Part shown: in pieces, positions 1-5,666 of the stretch
Numbering within the stretch: position 1 is the first letter of the stretch
How the letters are laid out: each line of letters begins with the position of its first letter
NCBI GenBank assembly: GCA_026390535.1
Contig: JAPLFT010000312.1
Location: 1-7,994, forward strand
Origin: Pseudomonadota bacterium
GTDB taxonomy: Bacteria > Bdellovibrionota > JAFGOL01
DNA length: 7,994 nt
Direction: 5' to 3'
The notes under the pieces: model-generated
The model's database searches: none
Told to the model about the DNA's origin: nothing
What the model saw: the letters and a program-made list of their open reading frames with translations, nothing else
Program-made: the position numbers and the translations under genes

Positions 1-974
1 GATGCAAGATGATAATTGAGAACCTGATGAAATTCTCAAGACAAGAAAAAATGCAATTTGTTGAAGAGGATATAAGCTCAATGGTCAGAGCAGGTATAGA
101 TCTTGTTGATCACCAGCTAACTATAGGAGGGGTAAAGATAGAAAAAGACATCCCCGATGGTTTTCCAAAGATCATGTGTAGCACAAATCAGATACAACAG
201 GTCCTTATGAACATAATGCTTAATGCCCAGCATGCCATGGAAAATAGTTCACAAAAAAAACTTACCGTTCGTGTAAAACAGGGTAGGACTGGTTATGCAA
301 GGATAGAAATAGAAGATACTGGGACAGGTATGTCGGAGGACGTTAAAAAGAGGATCTTTGAGCCTTTCTTTACTACAAAACCTTCAGGTAAAGGGACAGG
401 GTTAGGTCTTAGTGTCTCCTACGGGATAGTGAAGGACCATAAGGGAATACTGGACGTTAAATCAAAGGAAGGTGAGGGTACCATTTTTTCAATAGATCTG
501 CCATACAAGGATCCGGAAATGGTCGTTGATGTAAATAGACTTACCGAGCATAAAGATGAAAAATCCACATCTTTGCTACGTCCACAATCCGTGGTGTTGC
601 CACCACCTCCACCGCAGGAAGCTCCACAATCTCTTATAATTCCACCTCCACCGCAGGGCTCTCCACAATCTCTTATAATTCCACCTCCACCGCAGGGATC
701 TACACAATCTTTTGTAATCCCACCACCTCCATCACAGGAATCTGCACAGCTTTTTGTAATTCCACCACCTCCTCCTCAGGAACTTCAAGCACAAGCTCTA
801 CCACAGCAGAGCTCTGAGCAACAGATACCTATAATGAGAGCTCAATATCCTACGCCTCCAAAGCTTAAGTCAAAAATATCGGGTGTTTTAGAGTCTAAGC
901 TTGAATCTGCTCCCAAATCTGATAAAAAATCTATCGGTCCTATTAATGTTCCAAGACCGCAAAGAAGGGGTTAA
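1..974 (+). CDS. Sensor histidine kinase, C-terminal part, with a proline-rich repeat tail (5'-partial)
   Basis: This is the catalytic part of a two-component sensor kinase; the reading frame is open at the left edge (Cys-Lys codons precede the first ATG at 9), so that ATG is internal. The fragment opens with IIENLMKFSR, the end of the dimerisation helix that normally follows the phosphorylated His, which lies upstream of the window. The HATPase domain is complete: N box QVLMNIMLNAQHAM (about 198-239), G1 box DTGTGM (from 315), F box FEPFFTTKPSGKGTG, and G2 GTGLGL (393-410), ending near SIDLPYK (about 510). It resembles NtrB-like kinases. After it come about 150 residues unlike a kinase: five PPPP-bearing repeats (582-785), then a basic, Pro/Lys/Ser-rich end (PRPQRRG). 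No receiver domain follows in the same protein. The receiver-GGDEF gene begins 8 bp downstream and is the likely phosphorylation target (inference). Confidence 0.93.
   Translation, partial: CKMIIENLMKFSRQEKMQFVEEDISSMVRAGIDLVDHQLTIGGVKIEKDIPDGFPKIMCSTNQIQQVLMNIMLNAQHAMENSSQKKLTVRVKQGRTGYARIEIEDTGTGMSEDVKKRIFEPFFTTKPSGKGTGLGLSVSYGIVKDHKGILDVKSKEGEGTIFSIDLPYKDPEMVVDVNRLTEHKDEKSTSLLRPQSVVLPPPPPQEAPQSLIIPPPPQGSPQSLIIPPPPQGSTQSFVIPPPPSQESAQLFVIPPPPPQELQAQALPQQSSEQQIPIMRAQYPTPPKLKSKISGVLESKLESAPKSDKKSIGPINVPRPQRRG
582..785 (+). repeat. Five tandem proline-rich repeats in the kinase tail
   Basis: Five in-frame units of 13-14 codons lie at 582-623, 624-662, 663-701, 702-743 and 744-785. They read PQSVVLPPPPPQEA, PQSLIIPPPPQGS (twice, identical), TQSFVIPPPPSQES and AQLFVIPPPPPQEL. 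Units 2 and 3 share a 37-bp exact DNA match (622-658 and 661-697, offset 39 bp), which suggests a recent slippage or duplication; the outer units have diverged. Each unit has a run of four or five prolines, after three hydrophobic residues. Runs like this normally need elongation factor P to be translated efficiently. Confidence 0.95.
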
Positions 975-982
975 TTAAGTAA

Positions 983-2524
983 ATGGCATCACCTCAGGAT
1001 TTTTATATACTGGTTGTTGACGATGAGGATAGTGTCCGGTCCATATTATACGAAACACTGACCTCTGAAGGGTATAATGTCACCACTGCCGCCAGCGGAG
1101 AAGAAGCTCTAGCCATGATGCAGGATGGAGACCTTCCGCATATATTAATGACTGACATAAGAATGCCGGAGATGAGTGGTGTTGAGCTGGCCACGAAGGT
1201 AAAGGCTATAAGTGATGAGGTTGAAGTGATAATAATGACGTCCCATGCCTCGCTTGAGACAGCGACGCAGGCCATAAGAATAGGCGTGTATGATTATCTT
1301 AACAAACCGTTCGAGGATCTTCAGGAAGTAAAGACCATAATCTTAAGGGTCATAGATAAAATATATCTAAGGCTAGAAAACAAACAACTATTTGAACAGA
1401 TAAAGAACAAGAACGAAGCTCTTACCGCTATTAGTGACGAGATCACAGCTATCTATAAATTTAGCCAGGAACTTATAACTCTCCTTGAGCCAGAAGATAT
1501 TGTAAATGCCTTCCTTACATATCTGAGCGAACTAGTTGACGGAAAGATGTGTTTATTCCTAAAATTTTATCCTGCCAAGAGTGCATTGGTCGTCAGGAAC
1601 ATAAAAGGTCGTGATCTTGAAAAGATCTATACGGAGCAGCAAATAAATGATTTTAAGAACATAGGCATGAGCCTTGGACCGGCAAGTGAAAAGGATATAG
1701 TATCTATTATAGCCAGGATAGCTAGACATCCTTCTTTAAAGACGCTGGTAACAAAACTTTTTAACACTTCAAGATACATGGCGTACCCTTTGATAATAAG
1801 GGATACACCGATAGGAGTTACCATTGTAGTGGATGAGATGGTACTGAGCGAACAGGATGACAAAATATTGAGACAATACCTGAATCACCTAGAGATAAGT
1901 TATGACAAGTCGTTGTTACACAAGAAAGTGAAGGATCTTGCTATCAAGGACGGACTGACAGGGCTCTATAATCACAGGTACTTCAAAGAGAGGCTGGAAT
2001 TAGAGATACAGACCGCGAAACGTATTCAACACCCTCTGTCATTAATATTTTTTGATATAGACCATTTCAAGCAATACAACGATATAAACGGACATCCCAT
2101 GGGTGATATGCTTTTGAGATCTGTTGCGGATATCTTAAGGAAGACCTCCCGTGCCACAGATATTCCTTGTAGGTACGGTGGTGAGGAATTCGTTATCATA
2201 CTTACGCATACAAGCCTTGAGGGGGCTAAGATAAAAGCGGAGAAACTGAGAAAATTGGTAGAAGAGACAGAGTTCCCTAACCAGGAGAAACAGCCAAACG
2301 GGAATCTGACCATTAGTATAGGGGTCTCTGAGATACCATCCCACGCCGATGACCTTACACATTTGGTGGATGTTGCAGACGAGGCTCTCTATAAGGTTAA
2401 GGAATCGGGAAGGAACAATGTAATGATAGCACTTCCTTACGAAGGATATATACCTTCGTATGTGGCTAAGCAGATAAGCACTGGAAGAGGGGACACGCAG
2501 GTAAATTATCAAAAGGAACAATAG
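983..2524 (+). CDS. Response regulator with receiver and GGDEF domains (diguanylate cyclase)
   Basis: The 513-residue protein makes c-di-GMP from two GTP, probably under phosphorylation control. The N-terminal receiver domain (about 8-125) has every key residue: acidic pair D13/D14, phosphoacceptor D58 in MTDIRMP, T86 and K108 in NKPF. A helical linker (about 120-160) leads to a middle region (about 160-310) whose size and predicted mixed alpha/beta character suggest a degenerate GAF-type sensor; this is weak. The C-terminal cyclase domain (about 315-485) has DGLTGLYNHRYF (from D323), the metal-binding FDIDHFK (D358), and the active-site GGEEF (399-403). RATD at 390-393, five residues before GGEEF, is an intact inhibitory I-site, so product feedback is expected. 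The layout is PleD/WspR-like with one receiver. The start at 983 follows AAGGGG (965-970). The gene lies 8 bp after the kinase and 8 bp before alr. Confidence 0.95.
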   Translation: MASPQDFYILVVDDEDSVRSILYETLTSEGYNVTTAASGEEALAMMQDGDLPHILMTDIRMPEMSGVELATKVKAISDEVEVIIMTSHASLETATQAIRIGVYDYLNKPFEDLQEVKTIILRVIDKIYLRLENKQLFEQIKNKNEALTAISDEITAIYKFSQELITLLEPEDIVNAFLTYLSELVDGKMCLFLKFYPAKSALVVRNIKGRDLEKIYTEQQINDFKNIGMSLGPASEKDIVSIIARIARHPSLKTLVTKLFNTSRYMAYPLIIRDTPIGVTIVVDEMVLSEQDDKILRQYLNHLEISYDKSLLHKKVKDLAIKDGLTGLYNHRYFKERLELEIQTAKRIQHPLSLIFFDIDHFKQYNDINGHPMGDMLLRSVADILRKTSRATDIPCRYGGEEFVIILTHTSLEGAKIKAEKLRKLVEETEFPNQEKQPNGNLTISIGVSEIPSHADDLTHLVDVADEALYKVKESGRNNVMIALPYEGYIPSYVAKQISTGRGDTQVNYQKEQ

Positions 2525-2532
2525 GATTTTAA

Positions 2533-3627
2533 ATGAGACCAGCTACATATATTGAAATAAATTTTCAAGCACTGGAACATAATCTACAGATCATACGCGA
2601 ACAGGCCGGAAAAAAAGCCATACAGGGTGTGGTAAAAGCTAATGCCTACGGTCATGGTGAGTACGAGATAGCAAAATCACTTGAAAAGGTCGGCATTACT
2701 AACCTTGGTGTTGCAAGAGTTAACGAAGGTGTAAATCTAAGGGAGAAAAGTATATTCAGTGATATACTTGTCCTTGGTGGTTGTGAAGAAAATGAATTTG
2801 AAGCACTTATAAATAACAACTTAAAACCTGTAATATATAGCGAGGATATGGCTGAAAAATTTAATAATTATCTTAAATTCAGGGATCAAAAATATCCTGT
2901 ACATATAAAATTTGATACAGGTATGCATAGACTTGGTATCTCTTATGAGGAAACTTCTAGGTTCATTAAGAAACTAAAAATGCTTGATCATCTTGATGTT
3001 GAAGGGATCATGTCTCACATGGTAGCCGCTGGTGCCAAGGATTCTGACTGGAATAATCTTCAGTCAGAAAGGTTCAAGGCCGTTTGTGGCGATTGGAAAA
3101 AAGAGTTTGGGAAATTACCTAAATATGTTCATCTTGAGAATAGTGCAGGATTCTTTAATTTTAATTTTGATTTTGTAAATACGGCTCGCCTTGGAATAGC
3201 CATATATGGCTACGGTCACGAGGGTTTGATGCCTGTATTGCGACTATATTCATTTGTAAAAGATGTAAAGAAAGTAAAAAAAGATGAAACAGTTAGTTAC
3301 GGCGGCTGGTATAGGGCAGAAAGAGACATGACAATTGCGCTTGTTCCTGTCGGTTATGGTGACGGATTCATGAGAACCAATAGAAAAGGAAGTGTTGTGA
3401 TAAACGGACAAAAAGCCCCCATAGTCAGCATTATATGCATGGATTATTTTATGGTGGATGTTACGGACATAAAACAAATAGAGAAAGGTGACAAGGTCAC
3501 CATCATCGGTGAGCAAAATACAGCTTCTGATTGGGCGAAAGCCGCAGGAACCATAGTGTATGAGGTACTAACGATACTAAATCCAAGGATAAGGAGAATG
3601 TACAGCAATGGAAATGGTAAAAATTAA
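2533..3627 (+). CDS. alr: Alanine racemase
   Basis: A PLP-dependent cytosolic enzyme that interconverts L- and D-alanine and supplies D-Ala for peptidoglycan. The 364 residues fit the family length. VVKANAYGHG near the N-terminus carries the PLP-binding lysine (K35). FDTGMHRLGI is the conserved barrel motif. TVSYGGWYRA places the second catalytic base, Tyr256, at the start of the C-terminal beta domain. VPVGYGDGF, ICMDYFMVDVTD and the closing LTILNPRIRRMY are further family hallmarks. The start at 2533 lies 8 bp after the cyclase stop, with a short AGGA (2523-2526) overlapping that stop and an AAAGGA further back, so translation may be coupled. The 3' end overlaps purH by 20 nt. A biosynthetic rather than catabolic role is inferred from the setting. 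Confidence 0.96.
   Translation: MRPATYIEINFQALEHNLQIIREQAGKKAIQGVVKANAYGHGEYEIAKSLEKVGITNLGVARVNEGVNLREKSIFSDILVLGGCEENEFEALINNNLKPVIYSEDMAEKFNNYLKFRDQKYPVHIKFDTGMHRLGISYEETSRFIKKLKMLDHLDVEGIMSHMVAAGAKDSDWNNLQSERFKAVCGDWKKEFGKLPKYVHLENSAGFFNFNFDFVNTARLGIAIYGYGHEGLMPVLRLYSFVKDVKKVKKDETVSYGGWYRAERDMTIALVPVGYGDGFMRTNRKGSVVINGQKAPIVSIICMDYFMVDVTDIKQIEKGDKVTIIGEQNTASDWAKAAGTIVYEVLTILNPRIRRMYSNGNGKN
3591..3596 (+). promoter_or_regulatory. Shine-Dalgarno for purH, inside the alr coding end
   Basis: AAGGAG lies 11 nt before the ATG at 3608 and 17 nt before the in-frame ATG at 3614. The spacing favours 3608. Because the site lies within alr, terminating ribosomes can reinitiate on purH. Confidence 0.6.
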
Positions 3628-5143
3628 AAGAGCGCTGATAAGCGCAACGGATAAAGACCTTATTAAGGATTTTGCGATAGGACTTAATCATCTTGGTGTG
3701 GAGATATATAGCACCAGGGGTACTGCGTCGTTCTTAAAGACACTGGGAATAAATGCATTCCTAATAGAGAATTATACCGGTTTCCCTGAAATATTGGATG
3801 GTAGGGTAAAGACCCTGCATCCTAAGATATTTGGCGGTATATTGGCCCGTCGTGATATGGCTGAGCATGGCAGACAACTTAAAGAACATAACATAACTAC
3901 CTTTGATCTTGTGTGTGTGGATCTGTACCCGGTCATGAAATTCATTTCAGATGGCGCGGATCTTGACAATATAATAGAACACATAGACATCGGTGGAATT
4001 TCCCTGATACGTGCGTCTGCTAAGGCATTCAAGGATGTAGCGGTACTTGTTGATCCCTTGGATTTTACCCCTATCCTGGAAGAAATGAAAAACTCTGGCG
4101 GCATAAGTTTTGAGACGAGAAAATATTTGTCAGGCAAGGCTTTCCAGCACAGTTCAAAATATGACAAGGCAATATTCGAATATTTAACTGATAACGCTCA
4201 GTCTCTAAGATATGGAGAAAACCCTCATCAAAGCGCAAAATATTTTAAGGATGGATCATACATAAAAGAAGTTATAAGGGGAGAGATCTCCTATAATAAC
4301 GTTCTGGACCTGGATGGAGCGATAGAACTTTGTTTTGGATTAAAGTCGCTGGGTTATAAACATTCTGCCGTGATAGTTAAGCACGGAAGTCCTTGCGGAG
4401 TAGGAGTGTCAGACAAGAACGTTACAGAGGCTTTCATCTCTGCCTGGGACTGTGATCCTGTGTCCAGTTACGGAGGAGTACTTGTACTTAGTTGTTCACC
4501 TGATCTAGAATTACTCGACAACATGAAAGGTAAATTTGTAGAGGTTATCTCTGCACCATCTTATTCAAAGGATTTTATTGAAAGATCCATAGACAGAAAA
4601 AAATTGAAGGTCCTTGTGTTGGATGAAGCAAAAATACTTTCCAAGAATAAAGGGCTTTATCGTTCTGCCTGTGGAGGGATATTATCCCAGAACAGGGATG
4701 AGTGGTGGAATGATTTTAATGGTACCGGTTCAGGTGAATTACCTGGATCATTTAAGACAGTATCAAAAAGAAAAGCAAGCAAAGACGAAATTGAAACCAT
4801 GCGCTTGGCGTGGGCAGTGTGCGCAATCACAAAATCAAACGCAATTATAGTCGCTGAGCCTAATAAAATAATCGGTATAGGTGGAGGTTGTGTAAGTAGA
4901 ATAGATGCAACCAATATGGCTGTAGATAAAGCAAAAAAAGTTGCAGGGATCAATAAAAAGTGTTTAGTACTGGCCTCTGACGGTTTTTTACCTTTTGCCG
5001 ACAGCGTAAGGTCTGCGGTAGAACTTGGTGTGACGGCTATCCTGGAGCCAGGTGGATCCATAAGGGACCAGGAAGTCATAGATGCGTGTGATAATGCCGG
5101 CTTGGCATTAGTCTTTACAGGTAAAAGACATTTTAGACATTAA
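3608..5143 (+). CDS. purH: Bifunctional AICAR transformylase / IMP cyclohydrolase
   Basis: Catalyses the last two steps of purine synthesis: AICAR is formylated with 10-formyl-THF, then cyclised to IMP. The 511 residues match the usual length. The N-terminal cyclohydrolase domain (about 1-195) has RALISATDK, STRGTA, DGRVKTLHPKIFGG (from D64) and IDIGGISLIRASAK. The transformylase domain starts at LRYGENPHQ and has VKHGSPCGVGV with the catalytic Lys-His pair (K258-H259), DPVSSYGG, KSNAI, SDGFLPFADS, and the closing TGKRHFRH. Several normally fixed positions differ: GIGGGCVSR (423-431) replaces the usual GIGAGQ-x-SR, and EPGGSIRD (from E480) replaces QPGGS. Since the core catalytic residues remain, it is probably an active, diverged enzyme. 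The start at 3608 overlaps alr by 20 nt and has an upstream AAGGAG; 3614 is an alternative in-frame start. It is the last gene of the run. Confidence 0.96.
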   Translation: MEMVKIKRALISATDKDLIKDFAIGLNHLGVEIYSTRGTASFLKTLGINAFLIENYTGFPEILDGRVKTLHPKIFGGILARRDMAEHGRQLKEHNITTFDLVCVDLYPVMKFISDGADLDNIIEHIDIGGISLIRASAKAFKDVAVLVDPLDFTPILEEMKNSGGISFETRKYLSGKAFQHSSKYDKAIFEYLTDNAQSLRYGENPHQSAKYFKDGSYIKEVIRGEISYNNVLDLDGAIELCFGLKSLGYKHSAVIVKHGSPCGVGVSDKNVTEAFISAWDCDPVSSYGGVLVLSCSPDLELLDNMKGKFVEVISAPSYSKDFIERSIDRKKLKVLVLDEAKILSKNKGLYRSACGGILSQNRDEWWNDFNGTGSGELPGSFKTVSKRKASKDEIETMRLAWAVCAITKSNAIIVAEPNKIIGIGGGCVSRIDATNMAVDKAKKVAGINKKCLVLASDGFLPFADSVRSAVELGVTAILEPGGSIRDQEVIDACDNAGLALVFTGKRHFRH

Positions 5144-5199
5144 GAGTCGGTTTATTTATAAAAATTTTATTTCCACGCTTTAGAGTGAGTTATCCTTTT

Positions 5200-5388
5200 T
5201 TATTTTTGCCCCAGATGATGATCCGCAAGTAAAGAAAAATACATATCCTCTTCTCTTTCTAGGGATTTTTTAATCATTTGAACACAAATACTGGATAAAG
5301 ATTGTTTGGATTTATCGGCAAGTCTCTTCAAAACGTAAAAAAGATCATCTTCCAAAGTTATATTTACTCTTTGCTTTGCTGTTGGCAT
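5200..5388 (-). CDS. Ribbon-helix-helix antitoxin-like small protein, apparently without a toxin
   Basis: A 62-residue protein read on the minus strand. Residues about 6-12 (QRVNITL) would form the DNA-binding beta ribbon, 13-25 (EDDLFYVLKRLAD) helix A and 30-45 (SLSSICVQMIKKSLE) helix B, the MetJ/Arc/CopG fold. The tail EEDMYFSLLADHHLGQK resembles the toxin-binding C-terminus of RelB-like antitoxins, which in such systems wraps round a RelE/ParE-type toxin. Such proteins usually repress their own operon. No toxin frame fits downstream: purH begins on the opposite strand only 56 bp beyond the stop. It is therefore an orphan antitoxin, a relic, or a stand-alone repressor. A Shine-Dalgarno GAAGGA (5400-5405) is separated from the ATG by a TA-repeat spacer. 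The family call is from recognised pattern, not a search. Confidence 0.8.
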   Translation of the reverse strand: MPTAKQRVNITLEDDLFYVLKRLADKSKQSLSSICVQMIKKSLEREEDMYFSLLADHHLGQK

Positions 5389-5400
5389 ATATATATATAT
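5387..5400. repeat. (AT)7 dinucleotide tract spanning the start of the antitoxin-like gene
   Basis: Seven perfect AT units fill the spacer between the minus-strand GAAGGA (5400-5405) and the ATG, and include part of the start codon. The current spacer is 11 nt, slightly longer than ideal. Gain or loss of units would move the Shine-Dalgarno site by 2 nt steps without altering the reading frame. Confidence 0.9.
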
Positions 5401-5417
5401 CCTTCTGTGAATAAGCG

Positions 5418-5442
5418 TAACATAGGTGTAATACCTATGTTA
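5418..5442. promoter_or_regulatory. Perfect 10-bp-arm inverted repeat, probable operator of the antitoxin-like gene
   Basis: Left arm TAACATAGGT (5418-5427) and right arm ACCTATGTTA (5433-5442) are exact reverse complements, separated by GTAAT. The site lies 30 bp upstream of the antitoxin-like start and covers the -10 and part of the spacer of a candidate promoter for that gene. This is where a self-repressing ribbon-helix-helix protein would be expected to bind. There is no T-run after either arm, so a terminator is unlikely. Confidence 0.6.
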
Positions 5443-5456
5443 ACATAAAAAATCAA
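5428..5456 (-). promoter_or_regulatory. Candidate sigma70-type promoter for the antitoxin-like gene
   Basis: On the minus strand TTGATT (5456 to 5451) is followed after exactly 17 nt by TATTAC (5433 to 5428). Each box matches its consensus at four of six positions. It would start transcription near 5420, about 30 nt before the start codon. The inverted repeat overlaps it. Confidence 0.4.
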
Positions 5457-5568
5457 ACATGGCGTGCTTGGTAACACTCATTAGGAGACCCTCACAAAAC
5501 AAGCATTTATAGCGGAAATTGAAAGACCGTCAAATTTAGACATTGAAAATAATCAATTAAATTTAGCT

Positions 5569-5585
5569 AGTTAACAGAGTTAACT
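5569..5585. promoter_or_regulatory. Palindromic site AGTTAAC-aga-GTTAACT upstream of the lipoprotein promoter
   Basis: Seven-bp perfect arms around a 3-nt centre. The site ends 11 bp before the -35 box of the lipoprotein promoter, roughly -63 to -47 from the expected start, a typical place for an activator site. GTTAAC also occurs at 5439-5444 at the edge of the other inverted repeat. The binding protein is unknown. Confidence 0.4.
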
Positions 5586-5596
5586 CAAATCTATTA

Positions 5597-5625
5597 TTGA
5601 CATTAATGACATTTTCCGATATAGT
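5597..5625 (+). promoter_or_regulatory. Strong sigma70-type promoter of the repeat lipoprotein gene
   Basis: A perfect -35 TTGACA (5597-5602), a 17-nt spacer and a -10 TATAGT (5620-5625, five of six consensus bases). The expected start of transcription is near 5632, leaving a leader of about 35 nt before the ATG at 5667. The -10 lies inside the 14-bp palindrome ATATAGTACTATAT (5619-5632), so a dimeric repressor could block it. Confidence 0.8.
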
Positions 5626-5653
5626 ACTATATGAAGCATAATGACTTTTTTAA

Positions 5654-5660
5654 AAGGTGG
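5654..5660 (+). promoter_or_regulatory. Shine-Dalgarno deciding the lipoprotein start
   Basis: AAGGTGG lies 6 nt before the ATG at 5667. This favours 5667 over the in-frame ATG at 5631, which lies at the expected transcription start and has no ribosome-binding site. Confidence 0.8.
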
Positions 5661-5666
5661 ATAATA

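Noticed and set aside
4614..4850. Plus-strand 78-codon frame within purH
   Set aside because: It is out of frame with purH, which is conserved across the same bases; no start signal of its own.
4657..5079. Minus-strand open frame of 140 codons inside purH, and similar antisense frames in alr, the cyclase and purH
   Set aside because: Each lies within a clearly conserved gene on the plus strand and its translation resembles no family I know.
5144..5199. Bidirectional terminator between purH and the antitoxin-like gene
   Set aside because: The 56 bp are AT-rich with T runs but I find no GC-containing stem before them on either strand.
5387..5444. Insertion-sequence end or attachment site suggested by the AT tract and inverted repeat
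   Set aside because: No transposase or integrase, no second copy of the inverted repeat and no target duplication are visible; the position over a promoter fits an operator better.
5465..5505. TGCTTG/CAAGCA pair as an RNA hairpin or small RNA
   Set aside because: Only six paired bases around a loop of about 29 nt with little inner pairing; expected by chance.
5459..5512. 17-codon frame in the intergenic region as a leader peptide
   Set aside because: No ribosome-binding site, no promoter just upstream on that strand and no regulatory codon run or attenuator hairpin after it.
5631..5666. In-frame ATG at 5631 as an earlier lipoprotein start
   Set aside because: It would add 12 residues before the signal peptide, lies at the predicted transcription start and has no Shine-Dalgarno, whereas AAGGTGG is well placed for 5667.
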